Shown here one piece after another: positions 1 to 5,712 of a stretch of DNA of 7,852 bases; the stretch's first letter is position 1; each line of letters begins with the position of its first letter. A program made the translations under genes and the position numbers. Location of the stretch: positions 1-7,852 of the forward strand of contig LKMM01000110.1 of NCBI GenBank assembly GCA_001563885.1, written 5' to 3'. The stretch is from Natrialbaceae archaeon B1-Br10_E2g27. Its GTDB lineage: Archaea > Halobacteriota > Halobacteria > Halobacteriales > Natrialbaceae. The notes below the pieces were generated by a model that had not been told where the DNA came from, searched no databases, and saw nothing but the letters and a program-made list of their open reading frames with translations.

Positions 1-215
1 ATGACGGAGTAGCCGGCGTACTCGAGGGTGATCTGGCCATCGGTCGTTGGTCGCCCGTCAAAGAGCCGGTTGAGCGCCGTTGGATCGACGTGCTCATAGA
101 GGGGTGGACACTCGAGCGGGTCGACGCCGAGTTCATCCGCAACCGCGCCGATGACTCGTGTGCTCGGCTCGACATCGTCGGCAAACGGTGATTTCTTGCG
201 TGGCTGTGGGCTCAT
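1..215 (-). CDS. HalOD1 output domain-containing protein, N-terminal part (runs off the left edge)
   Basis: The reverse strand reads from an ATG at 215 to the window edge without a stop, giving 71 residues of the N-terminus. After a basic, proline-containing start (MSPQPRKKSPF) comes a segment typical of the haloarchaeal HalOD1 domain: a helix around residues 20-29, then GVDPLECPPLYEHVDP at about 30-45, ALNRLF at 47-52 and the strand ITLEYAGYSV at 62-71. HalOD1 domains are small modules of unknown biochemical role, found alone or at the end of signalling proteins in haloarchaea, and are thought to act as output domains. Free-standing copies are usually about 80-110 residues, so only the end of the domain should be missing. 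There is no Shine-Dalgarno site before the ATG, and a TATA-like element lies about 34 bases upstream, so a leaderless mRNA is likely. The family call rests on remembered motif resemblance. Confidence 0.8.
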   Translation of the reverse strand, partial: MSPQPRKKSPFADDVEPSTRVIGAVADELGVDPLECPPLYEHVDPTALNRLFDGRPTTDGQITLEYAGYSV

Positions 216-244
216 GTGGCGTGTGGATGCTGTAGGCTTACGGT

Positions 245-254
245 CGAAATAAGG
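245..254 (-). promoter_or_regulatory. TATA-like element for the HalOD1 gene
   Basis: On the minus strand this reads CCTTATTTCG. Its centre is about 34 bases before the ATG at 215, so transcription would start roughly 5-8 bases before the start codon. That geometry is common for near-leaderless haloarchaeal genes. The call rests only on composition and spacing. Confidence 0.4.
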
Positions 255-390
255 AGTCACACGGACTAGTAAGTGCAGGTAGCAATTCCGTCGGTTATTG
301 TCGATAATGGCGACACGTAACAGTGATCACGGCACGCAACCAGTGCACTTCGAGCCGTCTCAAAACGCGGGACAAACTCGAGACAGCGTG

Positions 391-397
391 GTTTACG
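391..397 (+). promoter_or_regulatory. TATA-like element for the F420-dependent oxidoreductase gene
   Basis: The sequence GTTTACG is the best TATA-like match upstream of the gene. A start site about 27 bases downstream would fall near 422. That leaves about 16 bases of leader to the ATG at 438, or only about 4 to an alternative GTG at 426. The match to a haloarchaeal TATA box is weak. Confidence 0.3.
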
Positions 398-437
398 TTC
401 CCATACAACCACAAGGGACCGCGTTGTGGCTGGTGAC

Positions 438-1442
438 ATGACCGATATCGAGGTCCACCTTCCGGTCGCAACGCAGCCGACAGTCGAGACGCTCCTGGCG
501 TATGCACGAACGGCCGAAGCCAACGGCTACGACTGTGTCTGGCTTCCCGAAACGTGGGGTCGGGACGCCGTGACGATTCTCTCATTGATCGCGCGTGAAA
601 CTGAGCAGGTTGCCGTTGGCTCGAGTATCCTCAACACCTACTCGCGGTCGCCTGCGTTGCTCGGACAAACTGCCGCGACGCTTCAGGAGGTGGCGGATGG
701 CCGATTCCGGCTCGGGATCGGTCCGAGCGGGCCGATGGTCGTCGAAAACTGGCACGGCCAGGAGTATGGCAACCCGCTTCGCCGGACTCGAGAGACGATC
801 GAGATCCTCCGACAGGTGCTGTCGGGCGAGCCAGTCGAGTACGACGGCCGTGAGTTCTCGCTGTCGGGCTTTCGGCTTCGGTGTGAGCCACCCGAACCGA
901 CGCCGCCGATCGAGGTGACAGGGATGGGACCGAAAGCCGTCGAACTCGCCGGTCGCTTCGCCGACGGCTGGCACGGCATCATGCTCACTCCCGATGGCCT
1001 CCGCGAGCGTCTCGAGGACCTCGACCGCGGGGCTGCCCTCGGCGAGCGCGACTCAGGCGAGGTTCGGGTCCGGACCGGCGTCGTCTGCTGTGGGCTCGAG
1101 GATGAGTCCCGCGCTCGCGACCTCGTCCGCCAGCACATCGCCTTCTACGTTGGCGGAATGGGGACGTTCTACCGCGATGCCCTCTCCCGGCAGGGGTATG
1201 CGGAGGCCGAGGAAATCCACGACGCCTGGCGGGCTGACGACCGCGAGCGCGCCCTCGAGTTAGTTTCCGATGATCTCCTCGAGGAGCTGTGTGCGGTCGG
1301 TACCCACGAGGACGCCAGCGCCGGACTCGAGCGCTTCGAGTCCGTCGAGGAGTTGGATGCGATCGTGGTCAGTTTCCCGCGTGGCGCAAGCGAGGCCGAG
1401 ATTCGAGAGACGATGGGGGCGCTGGCTCCGGACCGTCGATGA
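438..1442 (+). CDS. F420-dependent oxidoreductase, luciferase-like monooxygenase (LLM) family, NP1902A-like
   Basis: This 334-residue protein has the look of the luciferase-like TIM-barrel fold used by coenzyme F420-dependent reductases and dehydrogenases related to methylene-tetrahydromethanopterin reductase. Family-like segments in order are GYDCVWLPETWGRDA (about 30-44), YSRSPALLGQTAATLQE (68-84), DGRFRLGIGPSGP (87-99), NWHG (104-107) and GRFADGWHG (172-180). The length and these motifs resemble the haloarchaeal NP1902A family as I remember it. The substrate is unknown and the F420 dependence is inferred from the family. The chosen start is the ATG at 438, where the family's typical MTDIE-type N-terminus begins. 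An in-frame GTG at 426 would add four residues (MAGD) and fits the weak TATA spacing better, so it cannot be excluded. GGTGA lies directly against the ATG, too close to be a normal Shine-Dalgarno site. The gene ends 28 bases from the convergent ferredoxin gene. Confidence 0.88.
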   Translation: MTDIEVHLPVATQPTVETLLAYARTAEANGYDCVWLPETWGRDAVTILSLIARETEQVAVGSSILNTYSRSPALLGQTAATLQEVADGRFRLGIGPSGPMVVENWHGQEYGNPLRRTRETIEILRQVLSGEPVEYDGREFSLSGFRLRCEPPEPTPPIEVTGMGPKAVELAGRFADGWHGIMLTPDGLRERLEDLDRGAALGERDSGEVRVRTGVVCCGLEDESRARDLVRQHIAFYVGGMGTFYRDALSRQGYAEAEEIHDAWRADDRERALELVSDDLLEELCAVGTHEDASAGLERFESVEELDAIVVSFPRGASEAEIRETMGALAPDRR

Positions 1443-1470
1443 CCTGTGCAGTATACACCGGGTCATACTA

Positions 1471-1794
1471 TCACCCGTCCTCTGTGTGCTGTCCCCAGAA
1501 GCCACCGTATTTCCTGACCTCGAGGTCGCCTTCGACCCGGGTCTGACACGCCAGTCGAAGGCCGCTGTCTGCGTCGTGGGGTGGGAATCCGAGCCGCCAC
1601 CGTTCTCGATCGGTCGGCGGGCTTACTGGCCCCTCGATTTCGACGGCACAGGTCCCACAGGTTCCCAGTCCGCGACAGTTTGCGATGGCGGCACCCCCGT
1701 TGTGCGGACTCTCGCCGGCCTCGAGGAGGACATCTCGCAGGATGGCCCCCTCCGGGCAGTCGATCGCCTGGTCACGAACGTGAACTGTTGGCAT
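1471..1794 (-). CDS. [2Fe-2S] ferredoxin-type iron-sulfur protein
   Basis: This is a 107-residue soluble protein with a plant/adrenodoxin-type ferredoxin (beta-grasp) pattern. The cluster-binding cysteines are C40, C46 and C49 in NCRGLGTCGTC, plus C83 in LRLACQTRVEGD, matching the C-x5-C-x2-C...C spacing for one [2Fe-2S] cluster. The N-terminus (VHVRDQAIDCPEGAILRDVL) forms the expected first strands and helix, and the protein ends in KYGGFWGQ. It lacks the extra acidic N-terminal domain of the main halobacterial ferredoxins and is shorter, so it is a different ferredoxin class. It probably passes single electrons between redox enzymes in the cytoplasm; the partner is unknown. The neighbouring convergent F420 oxidoreductase is a possible but unproven partner. 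The ATG at 1794 is the only sensible start. No Shine-Dalgarno site precedes it, suggesting a leaderless transcript. Confidence 0.9.
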   Translation of the reverse strand: MPTVHVRDQAIDCPEGAILRDVLLEAGESPHNGGAAIANCRGLGTCGTCAVEIEGPVSPPTDRERWRLGFPPHDADSGLRLACQTRVEGDLEVRKYGGFWGQHTEDG

Positions 1795-1803
1795 ACCATG
1801 CTA

Positions 1804-1822
1804 TACGAGCGACGCGCTCGTA
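1804..1822. repeat. Perfect 8-bp inverted repeat upstream of the ferredoxin gene (candidate operator)
   Basis: TACGAGCG (1804-1811), spacer ACG (1812-1814), CGCTCGTA (1815-1822). The arms are exact reverse complements. The site begins 10 bases before the ferredoxin start and would sit between the weak TATA-like element and the expected transcription start. That position suits a repressor-binding site. The repeat is seen directly; the operator role is inferred. Confidence 0.45.
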
Positions 1823-1830
1823 GATGTTTG
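1821..1830 (-). promoter_or_regulatory. Weak TATA-like element for the ferredoxin gene
   Basis: The minus strand reads CAAACATCTA. From its centre a start site about 27 bases on would fall near 1800, giving a leader of about 6 bases to the ATG at 1794. The match is weak, but it is the only AT-rich stretch at the right distance. Confidence 0.28.
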
Positions 1831-1866
1831 GCCACTGTGTGTCCCTCGAGCGTCTCGCTGCCGACA

Positions 1867-1875
1867 GGTACAAAC
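1867..1875 (+). promoter_or_regulatory. TATA-like element for the HypE-like gene
   Basis: GGTACAAAC lies with its centre about 28 bases before the ATG at 1899, the spacing expected for a leaderless haloarchaeal transcript. It supports starting the protein at 1899 rather than at the upstream in-frame ATG at 1824. Confidence 0.35.
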
Positions 1876-1898
1876 GGCCAATCGGCCCAGATACGTGT

Positions 1899-2876
1899 AT
1901 GCCAGGGAAGGTACCGCCCGAAACGTTGCTCGAGTCCGTCTTCGCTCGGACGGGAACGGCCGACGAAACCGTCCTCCAGGGGCCAGCGGAGGGGGAGGAT
2001 GCGGCTGCGATCGACCCGCCCGACGGGACGCTCGTGGTCAGTACGGATCCGATCTCGCTTGCGGCCTCTGCGGTCGGCACGCTCGGCGTCCATATCGCCT
2101 GTAACGACGTTGCTGCCTCCGGCGGGGAGCCCCGGTGGCTTACGGCCGTCGTCATGCTCCCCGACGAGGGTAGTGACCTCGAGACGATCTCGACGGATCT
2201 CGACGCGGCCGCAAGGGCGGTTGGCGCAACGATCGTCGGCGGCCACTCCGAGTATGTCGACGCCCTAGAGCGACCGCTGGTGACGCTAACCGCGATGGGG
2301 ATGACCGACCGCTTTGTCCCGACTGGTGGAGCCGAACCCGGTGATCGCGTTCTGCTGACGACCGCGGCCGGCATCGAGGGCACTGCGATCCTCGCCGCTG
2401 ACTTCGGTGACGATCTTGAGGTCGACGAGGCGACGATAGACCGTGCCACGGACTTCCTCGAGGAGATAAGCATTCTCGAGGACGCCCGTGCGGTTCGGGA
2501 GTACGCGACTGCGATGCACGACCCCACGGAGGGTGGTGTCCTCGCAGGACTCGTCGAACTCGCTCGCGCGTCTGACGTTCGTCTCGAGATCGACCGTGAG
2601 GCCGTGCCGATCCGACCGGCGACGGCAACGCTCTGTGAGGCCGCTGGCGTCGACCCATTGTGCATTTTCGGCTCCGGTGGGTTGCTTGCGACGGTCCCAG
2701 CGGCGCGGACGGACGATACACTCGAGGCACTCTCGGCTGCGGGTATCGACGGCGCAGTCATCGGGAGCGTCGAAGCCGGCGACCCGGTTGTCGACCTCGG
2801 GGGAAAACGACTCGAGCACCCAGTCTCTGACGACCTCTATCCGCTCTGGGAAGCTGTCGACGCGACAGAAAGCTAA
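1899..2876 (+). CDS. HypE-like AIR synthase-related (PurM superfamily) protein
   Basis: This 325-residue protein belongs to the ATP-binding PurM/AIR synthase superfamily, which includes PurM, PurL, SelD, ThiL and the hydrogenase maturation factor HypE. It most resembles the HypE branch. Visible motifs are GPAEGEDAAAI (28-38), STDPIS (48-53), the substrate/ATP-loop segment ACNDVAASGGEPRW (67-80), GGHSEY (114-119), MHDPTEGGVLAG (206-217) and FGSGG near 257-261. True HypE ends in a conserved cysteine that carries the thiocyanate/cyanide ligand for [NiFe] hydrogenase. This protein ends in DATES with no terminal cysteine, and haloarchaea generally lack such hydrogenases. It is therefore probably an ATP-using enzyme with a different, unknown substrate. 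The start at 1899 (MPGKVPPE) fits the usual N-terminus. An in-frame ATG at 1824 would add 25 residues across the promoter and is rejected. No Shine-Dalgarno site is present. Confidence 0.87.
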   Translation: MPGKVPPETLLESVFARTGTADETVLQGPAEGEDAAAIDPPDGTLVVSTDPISLAASAVGTLGVHIACNDVAASGGEPRWLTAVVMLPDEGSDLETISTDLDAAARAVGATIVGGHSEYVDALERPLVTLTAMGMTDRFVPTGGAEPGDRVLLTTAAGIEGTAILAADFGDDLEVDEATIDRATDFLEEISILEDARAVREYATAMHDPTEGGVLAGLVELARASDVRLEIDREAVPIRPATATLCEAAGVDPLCIFGSGGLLATVPAARTDDTLEALSAAGIDGAVIGSVEAGDPVVDLGGKRLEHPVSDDLYPLWEAVDATES

Positions 2877-2906
2877 GATCGAACCTCGATACGGACTGAA
2901 ACGTTC

Positions 2907-2919
2907 GAGGAAAATTTTT
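2907..2919 (+). promoter_or_regulatory. TATA/BRE-like promoter of the M48 protease-led operon
   Basis: GAGGAAAATTTTT combines a purine-rich BRE-like part with an AT core. It is the most AT-rich short stretch in the 77-base gap after the HypE-like gene. A transcription start about 27 bases downstream would fall near 2941, leaving a leader of about 13 bases to the ATG at 2954. The five-T run at 2915-2919 could also help terminate the upstream transcript, since archaeal termination uses T-rich tracts. Confidence 0.5.
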
Positions 2920-2953
2920 GTCCCTGCAGACACAATCCGAGCTAACGCCCTCC

Positions 2954-4027
2954 ATGACCCTCCGATTACGGATTAGTGCCGTCCTCGGGGTGTTCCTCGT
3001 CGCGAACGCCCTGTTCGTCCTCGTACTGCTCTGGGCCTACGGTGTGTTCCTCCCGGGAGTCGTCGCCAGCGCCATCGTCTTCGTCCAGCATGGGACGGTG
3101 AGCCTCCCGTTCCTACAGCTTCCAGTCTCGCTCTCTGTGGCCGCCGTGTTGATCGTCGCGTTTTTGCTCGCACAGATCTACTACGGGTATCGGCGTGTAC
3201 TCTCGGGGACAGCCGGTGGTGAGACCGACCACGAGGTTACCCACATCGTCCGCCGACTGGCGATGACGGCCGACGTCCCCGAACCGGATCTCAGGGTCGT
3301 CGCGGACGACGAGCCGAGTTGTTACACCGTTGGCCGACTGACCGACGCCACGATCGTCGTCTCGACCGGCCTCATCGAACGCCTCGACCGCGACGAACTC
3401 GAGGCAGTGCTCGCCCACGAGGTTGCCCATGTCGCAAACCGGGACGTGACTCTGATGACGATCACGACGCTGTTCGTCGAGATCGCAGATCGGGCCTATC
3501 ACGGGGCGCGGCTGGCCCGTCGGGCGGTGGTCGATCCCGACGAATTGACCGACAGAGGACGGCTGGCGCTCGTCTGGTTTCTGCCGCTGGTCGCGCTGAC
3601 GTACGTCTTCGTCGCGCCGTTGCTCTGGGCCTTTCCGACGGTTGCTGACTGGGCGACCCGCACACTCTCATACGCCCGGGAGTTCGCCGCCGATGCCGCC
3701 GCCTGTGAACTCACCGGCAACCCACTCGCGCTTGCAACCGCCCTCTGTTCGCTCGCCGAGTCGACGACGGCTCCCGAACGTGATCTTCGGGTGGCGAAGA
3801 TGCGCGCACTCTGTGTCGTCCCCGCCGAACCCACACGCGGGACGGCAGTAACGTCGGTGCCGGCGGCCGACGAGCCGATCGACGACGAAACGCGACGCGA
3901 GCACCTCTCGGCGTGGCTCGAGGGACAGACCCCGGCGACTGCGGTTGGGACCGCGACGCATCCGCCGGTCGACGAACGGGTACGACGGTTACAGACCATC
4001 GCCGCCGATCTGGAGGGGCAAACGTGA
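2954..4027 (+). CDS. M48 family zinc metalloprotease, HtpX-like, integral membrane
   Basis: This 357-residue membrane protease resembles HtpX/Ste24-type M48 peptidases, which cut misfolded or abnormal membrane proteins at the cytoplasmic face. Two membrane segments lie near residues 8-33 and 52-77. The catalytic block follows: CYTVGRLTDATIVVSTGLIE (123-142) and the zinc-binding HEVAH at 155-159 (E156 catalytic, H155 and H159 ligands). A hydrophobic segment at about 203-231 is followed by AREFAAD (241-247), whose glutamate E243 is the expected third zinc ligand. The typical C-terminal HPPVDERVRRLQ lies at 336-347. All catalytic residues are present, so it should be active. The start is the ATG at 2954, just before the first membrane helix; a TTG at 2918 is in frame but sits inside the TATA-like element. 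It is the first gene of the operon, and its stop overlaps the next start by four bases (GTGA). Confidence 0.92.
   Translation: MTLRLRISAVLGVFLVANALFVLVLLWAYGVFLPGVVASAIVFVQHGTVSLPFLQLPVSLSVAAVLIVAFLLAQIYYGYRRVLSGTAGGETDHEVTHIVRRLAMTADVPEPDLRVVADDEPSCYTVGRLTDATIVVSTGLIERLDRDELEAVLAHEVAHVANRDVTLMTITTLFVEIADRAYHGARLARRAVVDPDELTDRGRLALVWFLPLVALTYVFVAPLLWAFPTVADWATRTLSYAREFAADAAACELTGNPLALATALCSLAESTTAPERDLRVAKMRALCVVPAEPTRGTAVTSVPAADEPIDDETRREHLSAWLEGQTPATAVGTATHPPVDERVRRLQTIAADLEGQT
4012..4016 (+). promoter_or_regulatory. Shine-Dalgarno site fixing a GTG start for the DUF4129 gene
   Basis: GGAGG ends seven bases before the GTG at 4024. It decides the start: the open frame extends further upstream inside the protease gene, but only this GTG has a ribosome binding site and leads straight into a signal-peptide-like sequence. 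Confidence 0.7.
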
Positions 4028-5712
4028 CGGCGACACGACAGCTCGCATTCGTCCTGGCCTGTCTGCTCTGTTTGCTCGTCGTCGCGAGTGCGCTCCCGGC
4101 GGCCGATCTCCGCCTCGAGTCGCCGGCCGGTGGCGACCCTGGCGCGGGCGAGTGGGAGACGATCGATGGCCTTCCGGACACGTCGATGGAGTCGAACGAA
4201 GAAACCGAGCAGACGCCAGAAGACCAGGAGTACGACGGCATCGGCGAGCCGGATATCGAGATCGAGGGGAGTCTCGAGCCGGGCAACGAGGTCGACATCG
4301 AGACCGAGTATGGCAGCCACTTTGACGATCAGACGCTCGAGATAAACGGCGAGTCAGAAGGTGAACTCGACACGTTCGGTCGAGGCGAGGCGACCGTCCC
4401 CTACACCGAGGAGATGACCGTTTCCGTTCCGGACGAAGACGCCTCGCGGACGTTCGATGTCGATACCAACGCGACGATCGAGACCCACGGTGGGGCCGCT
4501 CCCGGGGCCGACCTCGAGCTGTCGGCTGTGGCCGGCTCGAGTCCGCTCGAGGCGGCGACGGTGTCGGTCGACGGTGAGGCGGAAACCGAAACCGACGAGG
4601 ATGGAGACGCGACGGTGTCGCTGCCGGAGGCCGTCGAGCCGGCCGAGATCGAGGTCGAACGTGAGGATATCTCGGCGACACAGACAGTCGAGATCGCCGA
4701 ACCAGATGTTCGGTACAGAACGCCGCTTTTGTTCCCTGGATCGCCGGCACCGATCGAGGTATCGGCCGATGGAACGGGCGTTCCAAACGCCAGCGTCAGC
4801 GTCGATGGTGGCGAGGAACGGACGACCGACGAGGACGGCACCGCGATCGTCTGGTTGCCGATCGACGACGAGGCGACGGTCGCTGCGACGATCGGCGACG
4901 AACGGACGACGACGACCGCAGAAAACCTCTATTTCAGGCTGGGTGCGCTTGCAGTGGTTGGTCCCGGCTTCGTCATCGGTGCCGTCTGGACCTACCTCAG
5001 GCTGATCGCTCGGTATGAGGGGACCGCCGGTTCTTCGGGCGGATTCACCAGGCCGTTTCTCTCGCTTGCGACGTTTCTGGCAACGCTTACGCGTTCGATA
5101 CACGGACTCGTCGACGGAGTTATGCGTACACTTGCCACGCTGTCGCCCAGATTCAGGCTGCCGTCGTTCCGATTCGGCTCCACTCGAGGTGGCTCGATGC
5201 CGACACTCGGCCTCTCGCTTCCACGTTTTGGCGGTGGACTCCCATCGATCGGGGCTGGAGTTGCTACCTTCGGGGCAGCGTTGGGCTCGCTGTCGGCGCT
5301 TGGCTCGCTGTTTGGGTCGGCCTCCCGCGAGAAGGACACCGACGGAACGGTATCGTCAGTCGGTGACTGGGTCGGAACCGACCATGAACGCGACACTGAG
5401 TCCGACTCCGCCGAGGATCCCTCGCTTGTGACGACGCCGCTTGCGCCCCGAAAGCCACGGGCGGAGATCCGGGCAGCCTGGCATGCGTTTCTCGATCGCC
5501 TCGGGATGGCCGACCGCGAGACGGTTACGCCGGGGCAGGCGGCCAGACGCGCGCTCGTCGACGGCTATCCGGCGGATGCCGTTGGACGATTAGTCTCGAT
5601 TTTCCGTGCTGTCGAGTACGGAAGCCGCGAGCCGGCCCCCGAACGAGTGACCGAAGCCAGGGAGACGGCGAAGGACTTACTCGAGCACGACCCCGAGGAG
5701 GATGAGCCATGA
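4024..5712 (+). CDS. DUF4129 domain membrane protein with extracellular Ig-like repeats
   Basis: This is a 562-residue protein of unknown function. Residues 5-27 form a signal peptide or membrane anchor (LAFVLACLLCLLVVASALPA). Residues 28-300 are very acidic and probably extracellular. They include two related Ig-like/carboxypeptidase-regulatory-like units sharing a VSVDG...TDEDG.A.V.LP pattern (178-201 and 255-279). A clear membrane helix lies at about 304-326. It is followed by an amphipathic stretch (341-373), a Gly/Ser/Leu-rich low-complexity linker (about 380-435) and a cytoplasmic C-terminal DUF4129 domain (about 479-550; RAEIRAAWHAFLDRLG, TPGQAARRAL, RLVSIFRAVEYG). DUF4129 proteins commonly travel with DUF58, MoxR ATPase and transglutaminase genes. 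The GTG start overlaps the protease stop by four bases, and the stop overlaps the next ATG by four. The topology suggests an outside sensing or adhesive domain coupled to an inner interaction domain; this is inference. Confidence 0.85.
   Translation: MTATRQLAFVLACLLCLLVVASALPAADLRLESPAGGDPGAGEWETIDGLPDTSMESNEETEQTPEDQEYDGIGEPDIEIEGSLEPGNEVDIETEYGSHFDDQTLEINGESEGELDTFGRGEATVPYTEEMTVSVPDEDASRTFDVDTNATIETHGGAAPGADLELSAVAGSSPLEAATVSVDGEAETETDEDGDATVSLPEAVEPAEIEVEREDISATQTVEIAEPDVRYRTPLLFPGSPAPIEVSADGTGVPNASVSVDGGEERTTDEDGTAIVWLPIDDEATVAATIGDERTTTTAENLYFRLGALAVVGPGFVIGAVWTYLRLIARYEGTAGSSGGFTRPFLSLATFLATLTRSIHGLVDGVMRTLATLSPRFRLPSFRFGSTRGGSMPTLGLSLPRFGGGLPSIGAGVATFGAALGSLSALGSLFGSASREKDTDGTVSSVGDWVGTDHERDTESDSAEDPSLVTTPLAPRKPRAEIRAAWHAFLDRLGMADRETVTPGQAARRALVDGYPADAVGRLVSIFRAVEYGSREPAPERVTEARETAKDLLEHDPEEDEP
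4555..4860 (+). repeat. Two diverged Ig-like protein repeats within the DUF4129 gene
   Basis: The units at 4555-4626 (residues 178-201) and 4786-4860 (residues 255-279) encode similar strands: ATVSVDGEAETETDEDGDA then TVSLP, and ASVSVDGGEERTTDEDGTA then IVWLP. The protein similarity is clear, but the DNA has diverged, so this is an old domain duplication rather than a recent tandem repeat. Confidence 0.65.
5695..5701 (+). promoter_or_regulatory. Shine-Dalgarno site of the DUF7269 gene
   Basis: GAGGAGG ends seven bases before the ATG at 5709 and lies inside the end of the DUF4129 gene. Together with the ATGA overlap it suggests coupled but independently efficient initiation. Confidence 0.65.

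Larger units (their letters stand above)
216..437. other. Divergent intergenic region between the HalOD1 gene and the F420-dependent oxidoreductase gene
   Basis: These 222 bases separate two divergent starts and contain no convincing gene. The stretch is poorer in GC than its surroundings. It holds a TATA-like element for each direction (245-254 minus, 391-397 plus). It also holds two 8-bp palindromes, GTGATCAC at 323-330 and AGTGCACT at 342-349, whose CAGTG half-sites start 20 bases apart. Reading frames crossing this region on the minus strand run into the oxidoreductase gene and look like frame shadows. Confidence 0.6.

Noticed and set aside
295..307. TTAT-TGTCG-ATAA inverted repeat in the divergent region
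   Set aside because: The arms are only 4 bp and easily arise by chance.
1802..1805. TATA at 1802-1805 as the ferredoxin promoter
   Set aside because: It is only 8-11 bases before the start codon, too close for an archaeal TATA box.
1824..1898. Upstream in-frame ATG that would extend the HypE-like protein by 25 residues
   Set aside because: The extension crosses the TATA-like element, looks unlike the family N-terminus, and lacks a ribosome binding site. The ATG at 1899 fits better.
1270..2268. Long plus-strand open frame (332 codons) across the oxidoreductase end, the ferredoxin and the HypE-like gene
   Set aside because: It overlaps three genes with recognisable motifs, has an Arg/Ser/Pro-rich composition typical of GC-rich shadow frames, and shows no family motif.
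1772..2761. Long minus-strand open frame (329 codons) antisense to the HypE-like gene
   Set aside because: It is Ser/Ala/Arg-rich shadow sequence opposite a well-supported gene, with no motif.
2884..2919. Possible hairpin terminator: CCTCGA and TCGAGG arms followed by AAAATTTTT
   Set aside because: The 6-bp stem has a 15-base loop and uses the very common TCGA core. The AT run is better explained as the promoter of the next operon, although the T run may aid termination.
2918..2953. In-frame TTG start for the M48 protease
   Set aside because: It lies within the promoter-like AT tract and adds 12 polar residues before the first membrane helix. The ATG at 2954 is preferred.
4921..4941. ENLYFR in the DUF4129 protein, similar to a TEV protease site (ENLYFQ)
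   Set aside because: The required glutamine is arginine, and the residues form the edge of a membrane helix, so the likeness is by chance.
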